In this document: positions 19,140-27,934 of the stretch, one piece after another
Position numbering within the stretch: position 1 is the stretch's first letter
How the letters are laid out: every line of letters begins with the position of its first letter
Origin: Chloroflexota bacterium
GTDB lineage: Bacteria > Chloroflexota > Anaerolineae > Epilineales > SHYO01
Reading direction: 5' to 3'
NCBI GenBank assembly: GCA_009692745.1
Contig: SHYO01000027.1
Coordinates: forward strand, 1 to 35,295
Length of the DNA stretch: 35,295 nucleotides
Made by a program: the position numbers and the translations under genes
The notes under the pieces: model-generated
Database searches by the model: none
What the model saw: the letters and a program-made list of their open reading frames with translations, nothing else
What the model was told of the DNA's origin: nothing

Positions 19140-20054
19140 CTACCGCCAGGCCGCCGGCAAAATCGCCTGCCGGAAGCCCATTTGGCGCGTCAGCCAGCGC
19201 TCGGCGTACAGACCATCCTTATAAGAGGAGTGCTGCGTCTCGTATACCGTTATCTGGCTCCCTAGAGCCTCGATCAGGGGGTGAAGCGCCTCTGGGCCGA
19301 GCAGCTCGCCTTTAGCCCCGCTCACCAGCAGAGTGGTGGCCTTTACCTGCGGCGCAAACCAGCGCAGGTCAAAGTAGGCCAGCGTCTTTTCCACCTTAGC
19401 GCGGCTCTCCGGACGGTAGCGCAGATAATCGTTGATCTCTTCCAGGGGATAGCCTTTGGTCTTTGCGGCTACCGCGCAGGTATCAAAGAAAAGGCCGGGC
19501 GCGGAGATGGTATGGCTAAACCGGGGATCAAGGGCAGCGGTGATCAGGGCCAGGTCACTGCCCGCCGCCGTCACCCGGCCCGTATCCACTTCCGGGCGGC
19601 TGAGGAGATATTCCGCCCCCCGGCAGCAATCCGCTACAATGCCCCGATAAATATATCCCAGGGAGTCCTCAATTCCCTCCGTGAGCAGGCCGGGGAACGT
19701 GGCGGCGAAGGGCTGGTCGGCGTTGCGCTGCCCGCGCACGGCGATGGCGAAGGTGACGTACCGGCGCCGCTTGGCGAGGGCCGTCCCCTGCGGCAGCGGC
19801 TCTACCACGCTGCCATAGTTCGGCAGTTGATAGATGGCCGGGAAAGGGCCTCGTCCACGGGGGATGCTCAGATAGCCAAAGAGCCGGTAAGGACCGATGC
19901 TGGTCAAGCGCACGCCATACATGGTAGCATCGCTAGTGGTGCGTATTGGCATAGGCTCAACCACCGGGGCCGGGGAGATTTGGGATAACTCTGCCAGGGT
20001 ACTGCTCCAATAGCTTTCAAAGTCCGCAGGCTTGTGGTTCGATGCAGTAGTCAT
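19140..20054 (-). CDS. Acetyl-xylan-esterase/cephalosporin-C-deacetylase-like protein, possibly catalytically degenerate
   Basis: 304 aa, collinear with the neighbouring 20067-20993 protein (shared EINDYLR..P..R..VE.TLAYFD). The GGSQGG elbow is replaced by AAGSDLA. Confidence 0.7.
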   Translation of the reverse strand: MTTASNHKPADFESYWSSTLAELSQISPAPVVEPMPIRTTSDATMYGVRLTSIGPYRLFGYLSIPRGRGPFPAIYQLPNYGSVVEPLPQGTALAKRRRYVTFAIAVRGQRNADQPFAATFPGLLTEGIEDSLGYIYRGIVADCCRGAEYLLSRPEVDTGRVTAAGSDLALITAALDPRFSHTISAPGLFFDTCAVAAKTKGYPLEEINDYLRYRPESRAKVEKTLAYFDLRWFAPQVKATTLLVSGAKGELLGPEALHPLIEALGSQITVYETQHSSYKDGLYAERWLTRQMGFRQAILPAAWR

Positions 20055-20066
20055 AGTATTCCTCCC

Positions 20067-20993
20067 TTATGCTTTGAGATGGGTGTGGAAAAACTGCTCA
20101 ACCAGGGTATTATGCTGGTATCGCCCGGAGTCGTGGCCATGCCCATCATAGGCATAGAGTTGCTTATCCCGGCTGCCAATAGCATTGAACACCGCATATC
20201 CCGTCTCCGGCGGGCAGACGTTGTCCTGCAGGCCGATATAGACCATGGTGGGGCAGCGAATCTTGTCGGCAAAGTTGATGCCGTCGAAGTAGGCCAGGGT
20301 CTCCTCGACTTGCGGCCGCTGCTGCGGGTACAGGCGCAGATAGTCGTTAATCTCGTCGTAGGGGTAGGTACGTTCCAGCGCAATCGCATCTATAAACCCG
20401 GTGAGGTAAGGCGCACCTGCCACTGCCGCTTTGATCTCCGGTCGCATGGCCGCTGTAGTAATAGTCAGGCCGCCCCCCTGGCTGCCGCCGGTGACGCCAA
20501 TGCGCTGCGGGTCAATCTCTTCCCGTCCCAGCAGAAAGTCCACCGTGCGCCAGGCATCCACGAAAAAGCCGCGATAAACGTAAGTATGCCGGTCCACGAT
20601 ATTGTGAGTTAGCAGGTTGGGATACCCCGGATTGACCTGCCGGTTACTGCGGATTTTACCGCGTGGGGCGGGGGTGAGGGCGGCATAGCCCAGCCTGGCC
20701 CACTCTTTTGAGATGGGAGGGTCGCTGATATACCCCGGCATAGTCAGAATGGCCGGCAGCCGCCCTTGGCGCTGCTTCGGCACACAATACCAGGCGAATA
20801 TCCGCACCTGATCCAGACTGGTATAATATACGTTATAAACGTCCACGTCTTCCGAAGACCGCAGGGGATCAAGCGTCACCTGCGGGTCCAGCGGAATCTT
20901 TGCCGCCTGTTCCAGTACTCCTTGCCAGAAGGCATCGAAATCGTTGGGCTTCTTCACCTTAGTGATATATTGGTCCGGTACTCTTCGTGCCAT
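20067..20993 (-). CDS. Acetyl xylan esterase / cephalosporin-C deacetylase family
   Basis: 308 aa from ATG at 20993 (CAAGGAG RBS); GVTGGSQGGGLTITTAAM elbow, GLQDNVCPP, GHGHDSG. Confidence 0.85.
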   Translation of the reverse strand: MARRVPDQYITKVKKPNDFDAFWQGVLEQAAKIPLDPQVTLDPLRSSEDVDVYNVYYTSLDQVRIFAWYCVPKQRQGRLPAILTMPGYISDPPISKEWARLGYAALTPAPRGKIRSNRQVNPGYPNLLTHNIVDRHTYVYRGFFVDAWRTVDFLLGREEIDPQRIGVTGGSQGGGLTITTAAMRPEIKAAVAGAPYLTGFIDAIALERTYPYDEINDYLRLYPQQRPQVEETLAYFDGINFADKIRCPTMVYIGLQDNVCPPETGYAVFNAIGSRDKQLYAYDGHGHDSGRYQHNTLVEQFFHTHLKA

Positions 20994-21379
20994 AGCGTGC
21001 TCCTTGGTGAGATGGCTGCCACGCGAGGTAGCCGCGTGGCACATAGAAATCTGTGGCATCAGTAGCTATGATTCTATTCGATCTGTGCGTAAATGAAAGG
21101 CTGAGACACTTTGCACCAGGAGCATTATGGCACGCATGTGGATTTTAGGCCAATAGGAAAATTGACACGGCCCTGGTTTTGGACATCGGTAATTGGCCTA
21201 TCCCCGATGCTATCCCAACAAATTTGACAGGAAGCGCATCAATTTAATCCGATCCGGCGGCGCCATATAGGGCGGCAGGAGTTCCTGCAAAGCGGCGGAA
21301 ACCTGGGTAACACTGGCCTCAATCGCGGCCCGGTGGGACCCGCCTTGATGCACCACGTAAAAGGGTTTGCCGACTTTTA

Positions 21380-21692
21380 AGCTGGCCCGCTTGCTGCTAG
21401 CACTCTACCGCCGGCTGCGTCTCTACATCAACTTCTTCCAACCCGTGATGAAGCTCGTCAGCAAAGAACGAGTTGGCGCTAAACTCAGAAAGCGCGATGA
21501 TCTGGCTAAGACCCCTTACCAACGGGTCTTGCCATCTGACCAGATCTCTGTGGAGCACAAAGACAAATTGCGTACCCTGTATCCTGATCTTAACCCAGTA
21601 ACTTTGCTGAGGGAGATTGAATCTTTGCAACACCGCATCTGCCAGACGGTCATAGTAAGATCTTCTAATGAGGCAACGAATCCCTCAGGGTA
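21380..21692 (+). pseudogene. 3' remnant of an integrase-core (DDE) transposase
   Basis: LALYRRLRLYINFFQPVMKLVSKERVGAKLRKRDDLAKTPYQRVLPSDQISVEHKDKLRTLYPDLNPVTLLREIESLQ matches the C-terminal part of transposases of this type; no N-terminal DDE part upstream. Confidence 0.75.
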
Positions 21693-21839
21693 AGATTCTT
21701 ATGTGAGGCAATACGGAGCGAATGTCTGTGGCATATTTCCCCAGGGGCTAAAGGTCAGGCTGGTTGGCCAGGGGTGGATCGGCGGAGGACGCCTGGTCAA
21801 AGACTGTCGTTTTCATAATTACCAGGGTTTAGGCATTTT

Positions 21840-21868
21840 TTGACAAATTAGAATTTATGTTCTATAAT
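21840..21868 (+). promoter_or_regulatory. Consensus sigma70 promoter (TTGACA-17 nt-TATAAT) for the VOC gene
   Basis: TTGACA at 21840-21845 and TATAAT at 21863-21868, ~74 bp upstream of the ATG at 21942. Confidence 0.8.
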
Positions 21869-21941
21869 CTTGTATCGCGTGATGGGCGACAAAAACAATC
21901 ACCTTGAATCAATCCAGGCATGAGATGACGAAGGAGTAATC

Positions 21942-22715
21942 ATGACCACACATTCGCAGGCAAAACCGGCCGGCACCCCCACGTGGACCGACCTGATGAC
22001 GCCAGACGTAGAAGCGGCGCGCACGTTCTACCAGGCTGTATTCGGTTGGGAGTATGACATCGGCGGCCCGGAATTTGGCGGATACACAACCGCGCGACTG
22101 GGAAAGCGAACGACGGCCGGCCTGATGGGTAATCAGCCGGGCGCACCGCCGATGCCAGCCGCTTGGGGCCTGTATTTCGCTACCAACCACGTCGAGACCG
22201 AGGTTGCCCGTGCGGTGGAATTGGGAGCGAAAGTGCTGTCCCCGGCTATGGTGGTGGGCGAATTTGGTGGTATGGCAATCTGCGAGGACCCCACCGGCGC
22301 AGCGTTTGGCTTTTGGCAGGCGGGCCAGCATATTGGATCGCAGGTTACCGATGAGCCGGGTGCGACGACCTGGTGCGAGCTGTATACATCCAATGCCAAA
22401 CAGGCGCGTGATTTTTACATGACATTGCTGGGCGCCACTGCAGATCCGATGGCCGGAGGCATGGAGTATTACGTGCTCAAGCATGGAGAAGAGATGCTGG
22501 CCGGCATTATGCAGATTGACCCCGCGTGGGGCAATATGCACACGCAATGGGTCAGCTACTTCTCGGTAGCCAATGCCGACGAAACCGCGGCTGTCGTAAC
22601 CAAGCACGGCGGCAAGCAGATGGGACCGATTGATGATTCGCCATTTGGCCGAATTGCCGCCCTGGCGGACCCGAGCGGCGCAATTTTCAAAATCGTCCAG
22701 CCCCCGATGCACTAA
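21942..22715 (+). CDS. VOC superfamily (glyoxalase/bleomycin-resistance-type) protein with two VOC modules
   Basis: 257 aa; 'PTWTDLMTPDVEAARTFYQAVFGWEY' and 'TWCELYTSNAKQARDFYMTLLGA' mark two modules; ends 'GRIAALADPSGAIFKIVQP'. Confidence 0.9.
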   Translation: MTTHSQAKPAGTPTWTDLMTPDVEAARTFYQAVFGWEYDIGGPEFGGYTTARLGKRTTAGLMGNQPGAPPMPAAWGLYFATNHVETEVARAVELGAKVLSPAMVVGEFGGMAICEDPTGAAFGFWQAGQHIGSQVTDEPGATTWCELYTSNAKQARDFYMTLLGATADPMAGGMEYYVLKHGEEMLAGIMQIDPAWGNMHTQWVSYFSVANADETAAVVTKHGGKQMGPIDDSPFGRIAALADPSGAIFKIVQPPMH

Positions 22716-22847
22716 TCCACATCAGTTCATCGTCGCTGAAAAGCGTGGCCTGGGCACTGCGCCGAACCATACAGGGCGCAGTGCCCATTGCGGTCAAATC
22801 TGCAACCTCAAGAAATCCTTCTAATCCTTTTTATGCAGCATCTCCGT

Positions 22848-23603
22848 TTATCCGCGACCTATGTAGGGCATCCCAGTGGCCATCACGGTGATAAACGGCA
22901 CACTCACATCCAGCGGCAGGTTCGCCATATACAGCACCGCCCGCGCCACATGATCGGCATCTATGGTCGGCTCGACAGCCAGCGTGCCATTGGCTTGCAG
23001 CACACCGGTTTTCATGCGCGCGGTCATATCGGTAGCCGCGTTGCCTATGTCAATCTGCCCGCAGGTAATGTCAAATCTCCGACCATCCAGCGCTGTGGAT
23101 TTGGTGAGCCCGGTGATTGCATGTTTGGCAGCCGTATAAGCGGTGGCATTGGGTCGAGGGGTATGTGCCGAAATCGACCCATTGTTGATGATGCGTCCGC
23201 CGCGCGGATCTTGCTGCTTCATGATCCTGAATGCCTGCTGCGTGCACAGAAATGTGCCCGTAACGCAGGTATCGAGCACAGTACGCCACTGTGCATAACT
23301 CAGCTCTTCCAGCGGGGCTGCCGCGCCCACACCCGCATTGTTGAATAAAACATCCAGCCGGCCAAATTTGTCCACCGTGGCCGCGAATAACGCCGACACT
23401 GCCGCCGGGTCACTCACGTCGGTGGGCATCACCAGCGTGCGCGCGTGCGACACACCGGCTTCCTGAACCAATTGCTCCAGTGGTTCAACCCGGCGGCCTG
23501 CTAGCACGACGGAATACCCGGCTTCCCACAGCAGCAGTGACGTTCGTTTGCCAATACCGGTTCCAGCGCCGGTCACGATTGCGATACGACTTGTTAAATT
23601 CAT
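22848..23603 (-). CDS. SDR family oxidoreductase
   Basis: Start chosen at ATG 23603 ([25 protein letters not shown]); TGxxxGIG motif, NNAG, and YTAAK catalytic motif. Confidence 0.93.
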   Translation of the reverse strand: MNLTSRIAIVTGAGTGIGKRTSLLLWEAGYSVVLAGRRVEPLEQLVQEAGVSHARTLVMPTDVSDPAAVSALFAATVDKFGRLDVLFNNAGVGAAAPLEELSYAQWRTVLDTCVTGTFLCTQQAFRIMKQQDPRGGRIINNGSISAHTPRPNATAYTAAKHAITGLTKSTALDGRRFDITCGQIDIGNAATDMTARMKTGVLQANGTLAVEPTIDADHVARAVLYMANLPLDVSVPFITVMATGMPYIGRG

Positions 23604-23669
23604 TCCTCTATTCCTTGTGTGAGTAATCCCCAATAACAAATAGTTTTCGGGGTGTGATATCCTCTCAGC

Positions 23670-25110
23670 TTACGCCCGCTGCCGGGGCCTATACTGGATT
23701 GCCTCCGCCAGGTGCGCCGTCTGGATGCTCTCCGCCCCCGCCAGGTCCGCAATCGTGCGCGACAGCTTCAGAATGCGGTGAAACGCCCGCGCGCTCATCC
23801 CCAACTGCGCCATGGCCGCCTTCATCAGATTCTTCCCGGTGTCATCCAGCTTACAGTACTCCCGTACCTCGCCTGGCCCCATATCCGCATTCGCCTGGAT
23901 ACGACCGTTGAATGCAGCGAGGCGCTTGCGCTGCCGCTCTCGCGCCGTCTCCACCCGCTGCCGCACTGTCTCTGAAGATTCCCCCAGCCTGTCGTTGGTC
24001 AGCTTCTCATATTCGACGCGTGGCACATCCAGGTGAATATCGATGCGGTCCAGCAATGGCCCGCTGATGCGCTTCTGGTAGCGGGTGACGGTGCTAGGCG
24101 AGCAGGTACACTCCTTCACCGGATCGCCGTAAAAGCCGCAAGGGCACGGGTTCATAGCAGCCACCAGCATGAAGTTCGCTGGGAAGGTTAGCGTGCCGGT
24201 GGCGCGGGAGATGGTGACGATCTTGTCCTCCAGCGGCTGGCGCATCACCTCCAGCACCCGCGAGCTGAACTCCGGCAGCTCGTCCAGGAAAAGCACCCCG
24301 CGATGAGCCAGTGAAATTTCTCCCGGTCTGGGCCACGAACCTCCTCCAACTAACCCCGCGTGGCTGATGGTATGGTGCGGCGCGCGGAAGGGGCGGTAGC
24401 GCAGCAGCGGCTGCTCCGGCGTCAGCATCCCCGCCACCGAGTAGATCTTCGTCACCTCCAGCGCCTCATCCACCGACAACCGCGGCATGATTCCTGGCAT
24501 GGCCCGCGCGATCAGCGTCTTCCCCGCTCCCGGCGGACCCGACAGCAGCACGTTGTGCCCACCCGCGGCGGCCACCTCCACTGCCCGCTTAACGTGCTCT
24601 TGCCCCCGGATATCGTGGAAGTTCACCGCATAGCTAGGCGGCTCTACGTTCTCCAGGTCAAACTGAGTTTCATATCGTATCATGGCGACCAGTCCCTGCA
24701 GGTGGCGCACCAGATCAGCCAGGGTGACCACCGGGTAGACATTGACCTCCTGTATCAACGCCGCTTCCGCCGCATCCGCCGCCGGCACGAATAGATCCTG
24801 GTACCCGTGGTGGGCGGCCGCGCTGGCCATCGACAGCATGCCGTCGACATGCCGGATGGCGCCATCCAGCGAGAGCTCGCCCAGGAACAGCGCCTTTTCC
24901 GTGGGCCACACCTGCTCCGAGGCCATCAGGATACCCACGGCGATGGGCAGGTCGTAGGCCGGGCCTTCCTTGCGTAAGTCGGCCGGCGCCAGGTTGACGG
25001 TAATCCGCATCATGGGGAAATTAAAGCCGCTGTTCTTGATGGCGCTGCGCACCCGCTCGCGCGATTCGTTCACGGATGCGTCCGGCAGACCTACTATAGT
25101 GTAAGCCGGC
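23670..25110 (-). pseudogene. YifB/ComM-family Mg-chelatase-like AAA ATPase, apparently 5'-truncated (ORF extends to 25244 through unrelated sequence)
   Basis: Strong YifB sequence from PAYTIVGLPDASVNESRERVRSAIKNSGFNFPMMRITVNLAPADLRKEG through GPPGAGKTLIARAMPGIMP to the C-terminus. The usual N-terminal strand before 'GLPAFTIVGLPD' is absent and replaced by MPAPPTYHRYHLRYPK...QNFGHNVGFLW, partly encoded by a repeat. Confidence 0.75.
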
Positions 25111-25157
25111 CATAGGAACCCCACGTTATGTCCAAAATTTTGGAGATGATTTTGACG

Positions 25158-25356
25158 CTGCATGGGGTATACCGAGACAGAATCCTTCAAAACCACCTTG
25201 GGATACCTCAAGTGATATCTATGATATGTCGGTGGTGCAGGCATTGGCTCAAATGCTCGGAAAAAACTGAATAGAGTAAGGCAATTGGCACCATATCAGG
25301 TTCCGATAGCATTATACTCGGTTATTTCCCTGTCCACTCAATCGGGAGAAGCTCAG
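25158..25356 (+). repeat. Copy 1 of ~199-bp imperfect direct repeat
   Basis: Aligns without gaps to 25425-25623 (offset 267 bp). Conserved blocks ctgcatgNggtat, cctcaagtgatatctaYgata, gtgcaggcattggctcaRatgctcgg, actgaata, ccactMaatc; divergent middle. Confidence 0.85.
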
Positions 25357-25424
25357 TTTTCTCATAGCCTCTTTTCTATCTTATTTTCGCCCATTTTCCT
25401 GTTCAGTTTTTGGGGTCCACCATA

Positions 25425-25623
25425 CTGCATGTGGTATGTCGGGACAGGATTCGGAAACACTATCTTGGAATTCCTCAAGTGATATCTACGATACCGCAGT
25501 AGTGCAGGCATTGGCTCAGATGCTCGGTAGATACTGAATATGGCGTGGTATCTGACGGTATTCAAGCTTTCAACTGCAACATTCTCCTTTACCTCTCCCT
25601 CCACTAAATCAGGGGGAGCTCAC
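25425..25623 (+). repeat. Copy 2 of ~199-bp imperfect direct repeat
   Basis: As copy 1; its right end overlaps the 3' end of the SIR2 gene (25609). Confidence 0.85.
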
Positions 25624-26409
25624 AGATAAGGTTTGAAGAAACTTTAACAAAGATACTGTCCGATCGTTAGCTATGTTTTCTATCTTGATAGCATGGATTC
25701 CTCGTTCGCGTAGGTCGTCACCTTTCAGCGGATCAATTTCGAAATGGATTGAAAACCCCCATCTTCTGAGCCTGCCAAAATCCAAACCGATCCGATCCCA
25801 GATCTGGTTAAAAAAAGGGTCTTGAAGACTATAGCCCAGGAAAAGAGGACTCATACTTTCCAGATTTGTGCGAAGTCGCTCAACTAACCGTGGGTGGGTA
25901 GCAAAATAGGTGTTGAAATCACGCTGGGTGATGACAATACTTTCAGGTCTTTGAAGGTCACCACACAGTTTAATTATTTGTATACGCTCTGAACTCCAAA
26001 AGGCTATTTCCGGATCGCTCACGATAATATTTGATTGGCGGCCTATCTGTACTAAGGCTCTCTCGATTAGGTCATCATAATTAGTTGTAAAAATAGTACT
26101 TATAGGAAATGAGCCTATAAGCCGATGGACCGCAGTTGGCTGTTTTTCGCCAGAATCCAAAGTCTCTCGAAGATATCTGATGAGTGCATTACGACCGCAT
26201 TGGTTCTGATAGTGCTGAGCGATAGAGAGTAGGTAGTCTGGAGTAAGATCGATTTCCTCAATGGGCCAACGGGCACCAATATCTTGGGCTAATGGATGGA
26301 TGAGATTTACCCAATCAGGAAAACCCGCGCCAATTGAAAGGCCGGCTCCGACGAAAAGAACAACATTCCCAATTTTGAGTTGCTGAGCCAATTCGTCGGA
26401 GAAATTCAT
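25609..26409 (-). CDS. SIR2-like domain protein (stand-alone, defence-type)
   Basis: 266 aa from ATG at 26409 with GGAGGAAAG RBS; VVLFVGAGLSIGAGFPDW, TIFTTNYDDLIERAL, PLFLGYSLQDPFF. The usual LHG histidine is Cys (KLCGDLQRPESIVIT). Confidence 0.85.
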   Translation of the reverse strand: MNFSDELAQQLKIGNVVLFVGAGLSIGAGFPDWVNLIHPLAQDIGARWPIEEIDLTPDYLLSIAQHYQNQCGRNALIRYLRETLDSGEKQPTAVHRLIGSFPISTIFTTNYDDLIERALVQIGRQSNIIVSDPEIAFWSSERIQIIKLCGDLQRPESIVITQRDFNTYFATHPRLVERLRTNLESMSPLFLGYSLQDPFFNQIWDRIGLDFGRLRRWGFSIHFEIDPLKGDDLRERGIHAIKIENIANDRTVSLLKFLQTLSVSSP

Positions 26410-26701
26410 TCTTTCCTCCAAATTGTGATTTTGGGATTTTATGCAAACTAATATTATCACTTCTAGGCAATATGAGCTGTGTGATTTAGAATGCGGTTGA
26501 AAAATAATCAAATTCACGAAGGCATTGCCAATTATTTCGGGAACAAAAACACCCTCTATGCAAAAACCTGGTGATTACGGCTGAAACTCGGATCATTTCG
26601 AGAAATCGCAGTATACTATCAGGATCATCTCTATGAATCACAAATATTTAGAAAAATTGGACTTCTTTTTAGAATTATAATGGACCCCACCAAGCGAAAA
26701 C

Positions 26702-26797
26702 ACTATTGAATTCTACAATCATCGCCGGTTACACCAAGCCTTAGATTACCTGACACCTGCTGAACTCTACTTTGGAAAGGAGAGACCTCTATCTTAA
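26702..26797 (+). pseudogene. C-terminal remnant of an integrase-core (IS3/IS481-like) transposase
   Basis: Frame reads TIEFYNHRRLHQALDYLTPAELYFGKERPLS*, the hallmark 'YNHRRPHQALGYxTPAEVY' C-terminus; a stop lies shortly upstream. Confidence 0.75.
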
Positions 26798-26848
26798 TCC
26801 TGCCCTTTTGTCTGTCTTGACGAAGCGGTCCACCTTACTAGGTATCAT

Positions 26849-27883
26849 TCAATTATCGCGCACGTGAATCTTATTCTGCTCTCTTACGGACCGATTAATG
26901 GCATCAATCAATTCAATCGTACCTAAATTACTCCTTCCATCTGAAATAATAGGACTTCCGGTCCTTATACCTCGCAAGAAATCTTCGAAAGGTCTCCAAT
27001 GCTCAGGTAGATCAGTAAACACAATTTCTTGAACATGGCCTTCCGTAGACTCCTCAATAAGGATTGGAGGTTGAATAGATCGCTTAGGCTGAAAACGACG
27101 AGTAAAGATATTACTTCGAGATCCATATATCGATAATTCCTCTTGAACAGAATTGGCAGGGGCTTCGTACGAAACCGTCAGACTGACAAGAACATGGGGC
27201 TCAAATTCGGCCAATATAGCAACACTCTGTTCTACGTGTTTGATGCCGGATGTTAAGGCGTCAGCAAATACCCAACACAATGGCCTATCTAATAGCCAAA
27301 CTAACATATCTGCGGCAAGGTGTCCTATGTCAATCATAGCGCCACCACAATTTAAATCAGAATCTCCACGCCAAGACTGGGCATAATTGTACCAGGGACT
27401 GCTCGCAAAAAGATAATTCACTAGTTTGATCTCCCCCATTCCGCCTTCCGCTATTCTAGCTTTGATATGCCGATAGGGGCTTTCATATCGGCGTTGGTTC
27501 CCAACTGCTAGTTTTAAACCCTTTAATTCAGCGAATTCCACTAGTGCTTGCGCATCTCTAAATCTGCAAGAAATAGGTTTATCCACCAATACGTGTTTAC
27601 CTGCCTCGAGGCATGTTTTTACTTGGTCAAAATGGAAGCTATGAGGCGTGCTCACAATTACTGCATCAATGTCAATAGTCGCAAGCATTTCCGCTAAATC
27701 ATGAAATAGCAAAGGTCGAGAGTCAAATCCTGCCTTAGTTATTAATTCCGTTAGCTCAGGTAGTCCAAGAATGTCGCAAACCGCACTTAGCTCAATTTCA
27801 GAATGAGTCTTAAAGTACGGAATATAAGCTCGCCTTACATAGGCGCTATAACCGATAATGCCAATTTTCATCGCCATACTCAA
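26849..27883 (-). CDS. Gfo/Idh/MocA family oxidoreductase
   Basis: 344 aa; KIGIIGYSAYVRRAYIPYF, DAVIVSTPHSFHFDQVKTCLEAGKHVLVDKPISC (nucleotide-binding fold and DKP/EKP motif). Exact start among TTG/ATG options uncertain. Confidence 0.93.
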   Translation of the reverse strand: MSMAMKIGIIGYSAYVRRAYIPYFKTHSEIELSAVCDILGLPELTELITKAGFDSRPLLFHDLAEMLATIDIDAVIVSTPHSFHFDQVKTCLEAGKHVLVDKPISCRFRDAQALVEFAELKGLKLAVGNQRRYESPYRHIKARIAEGGMGEIKLVNYLFASSPWYNYAQSWRGDSDLNCGGAMIDIGHLAADMLVWLLDRPLCWVFADALTSGIKHVEQSVAILAEFEPHVLVSLTVSYEAPANSVQEELSIYGSRSNIFTRRFQPKRSIQPPILIEESTEGHVQEIVFTDLPEHWRPFEDFLRGIRTGSPIISDGRSNLGTIELIDAINRSVREQNKIHVRDN

Positions 27884-27934
27884 TCTTCCTTTAGACCGAC
27901 TAACAGCAACTCAAAGTGAATGCGATGACGTCTC

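Noticed and set aside
19281-19988. 235-aa + strand ORF
   Set aside because: Antisense shadow of the esterase-like gene.
21909-22712. 267-aa minus-strand ORF
   Set aside because: Antisense to the VOC-family gene, whose conserved motifs and consensus promoter support the + strand.
25362-25604. 80-aa minus-strand ORF in the repeat region
   Set aside because: Composed of the direct-repeat sequence, no RBS or domain; likely fortuitous.
25158-25623. CRISPR-like array
   Set aside because: Only two long (~200 bp) imperfect copies, no short repeats/spacers and no cas genes.
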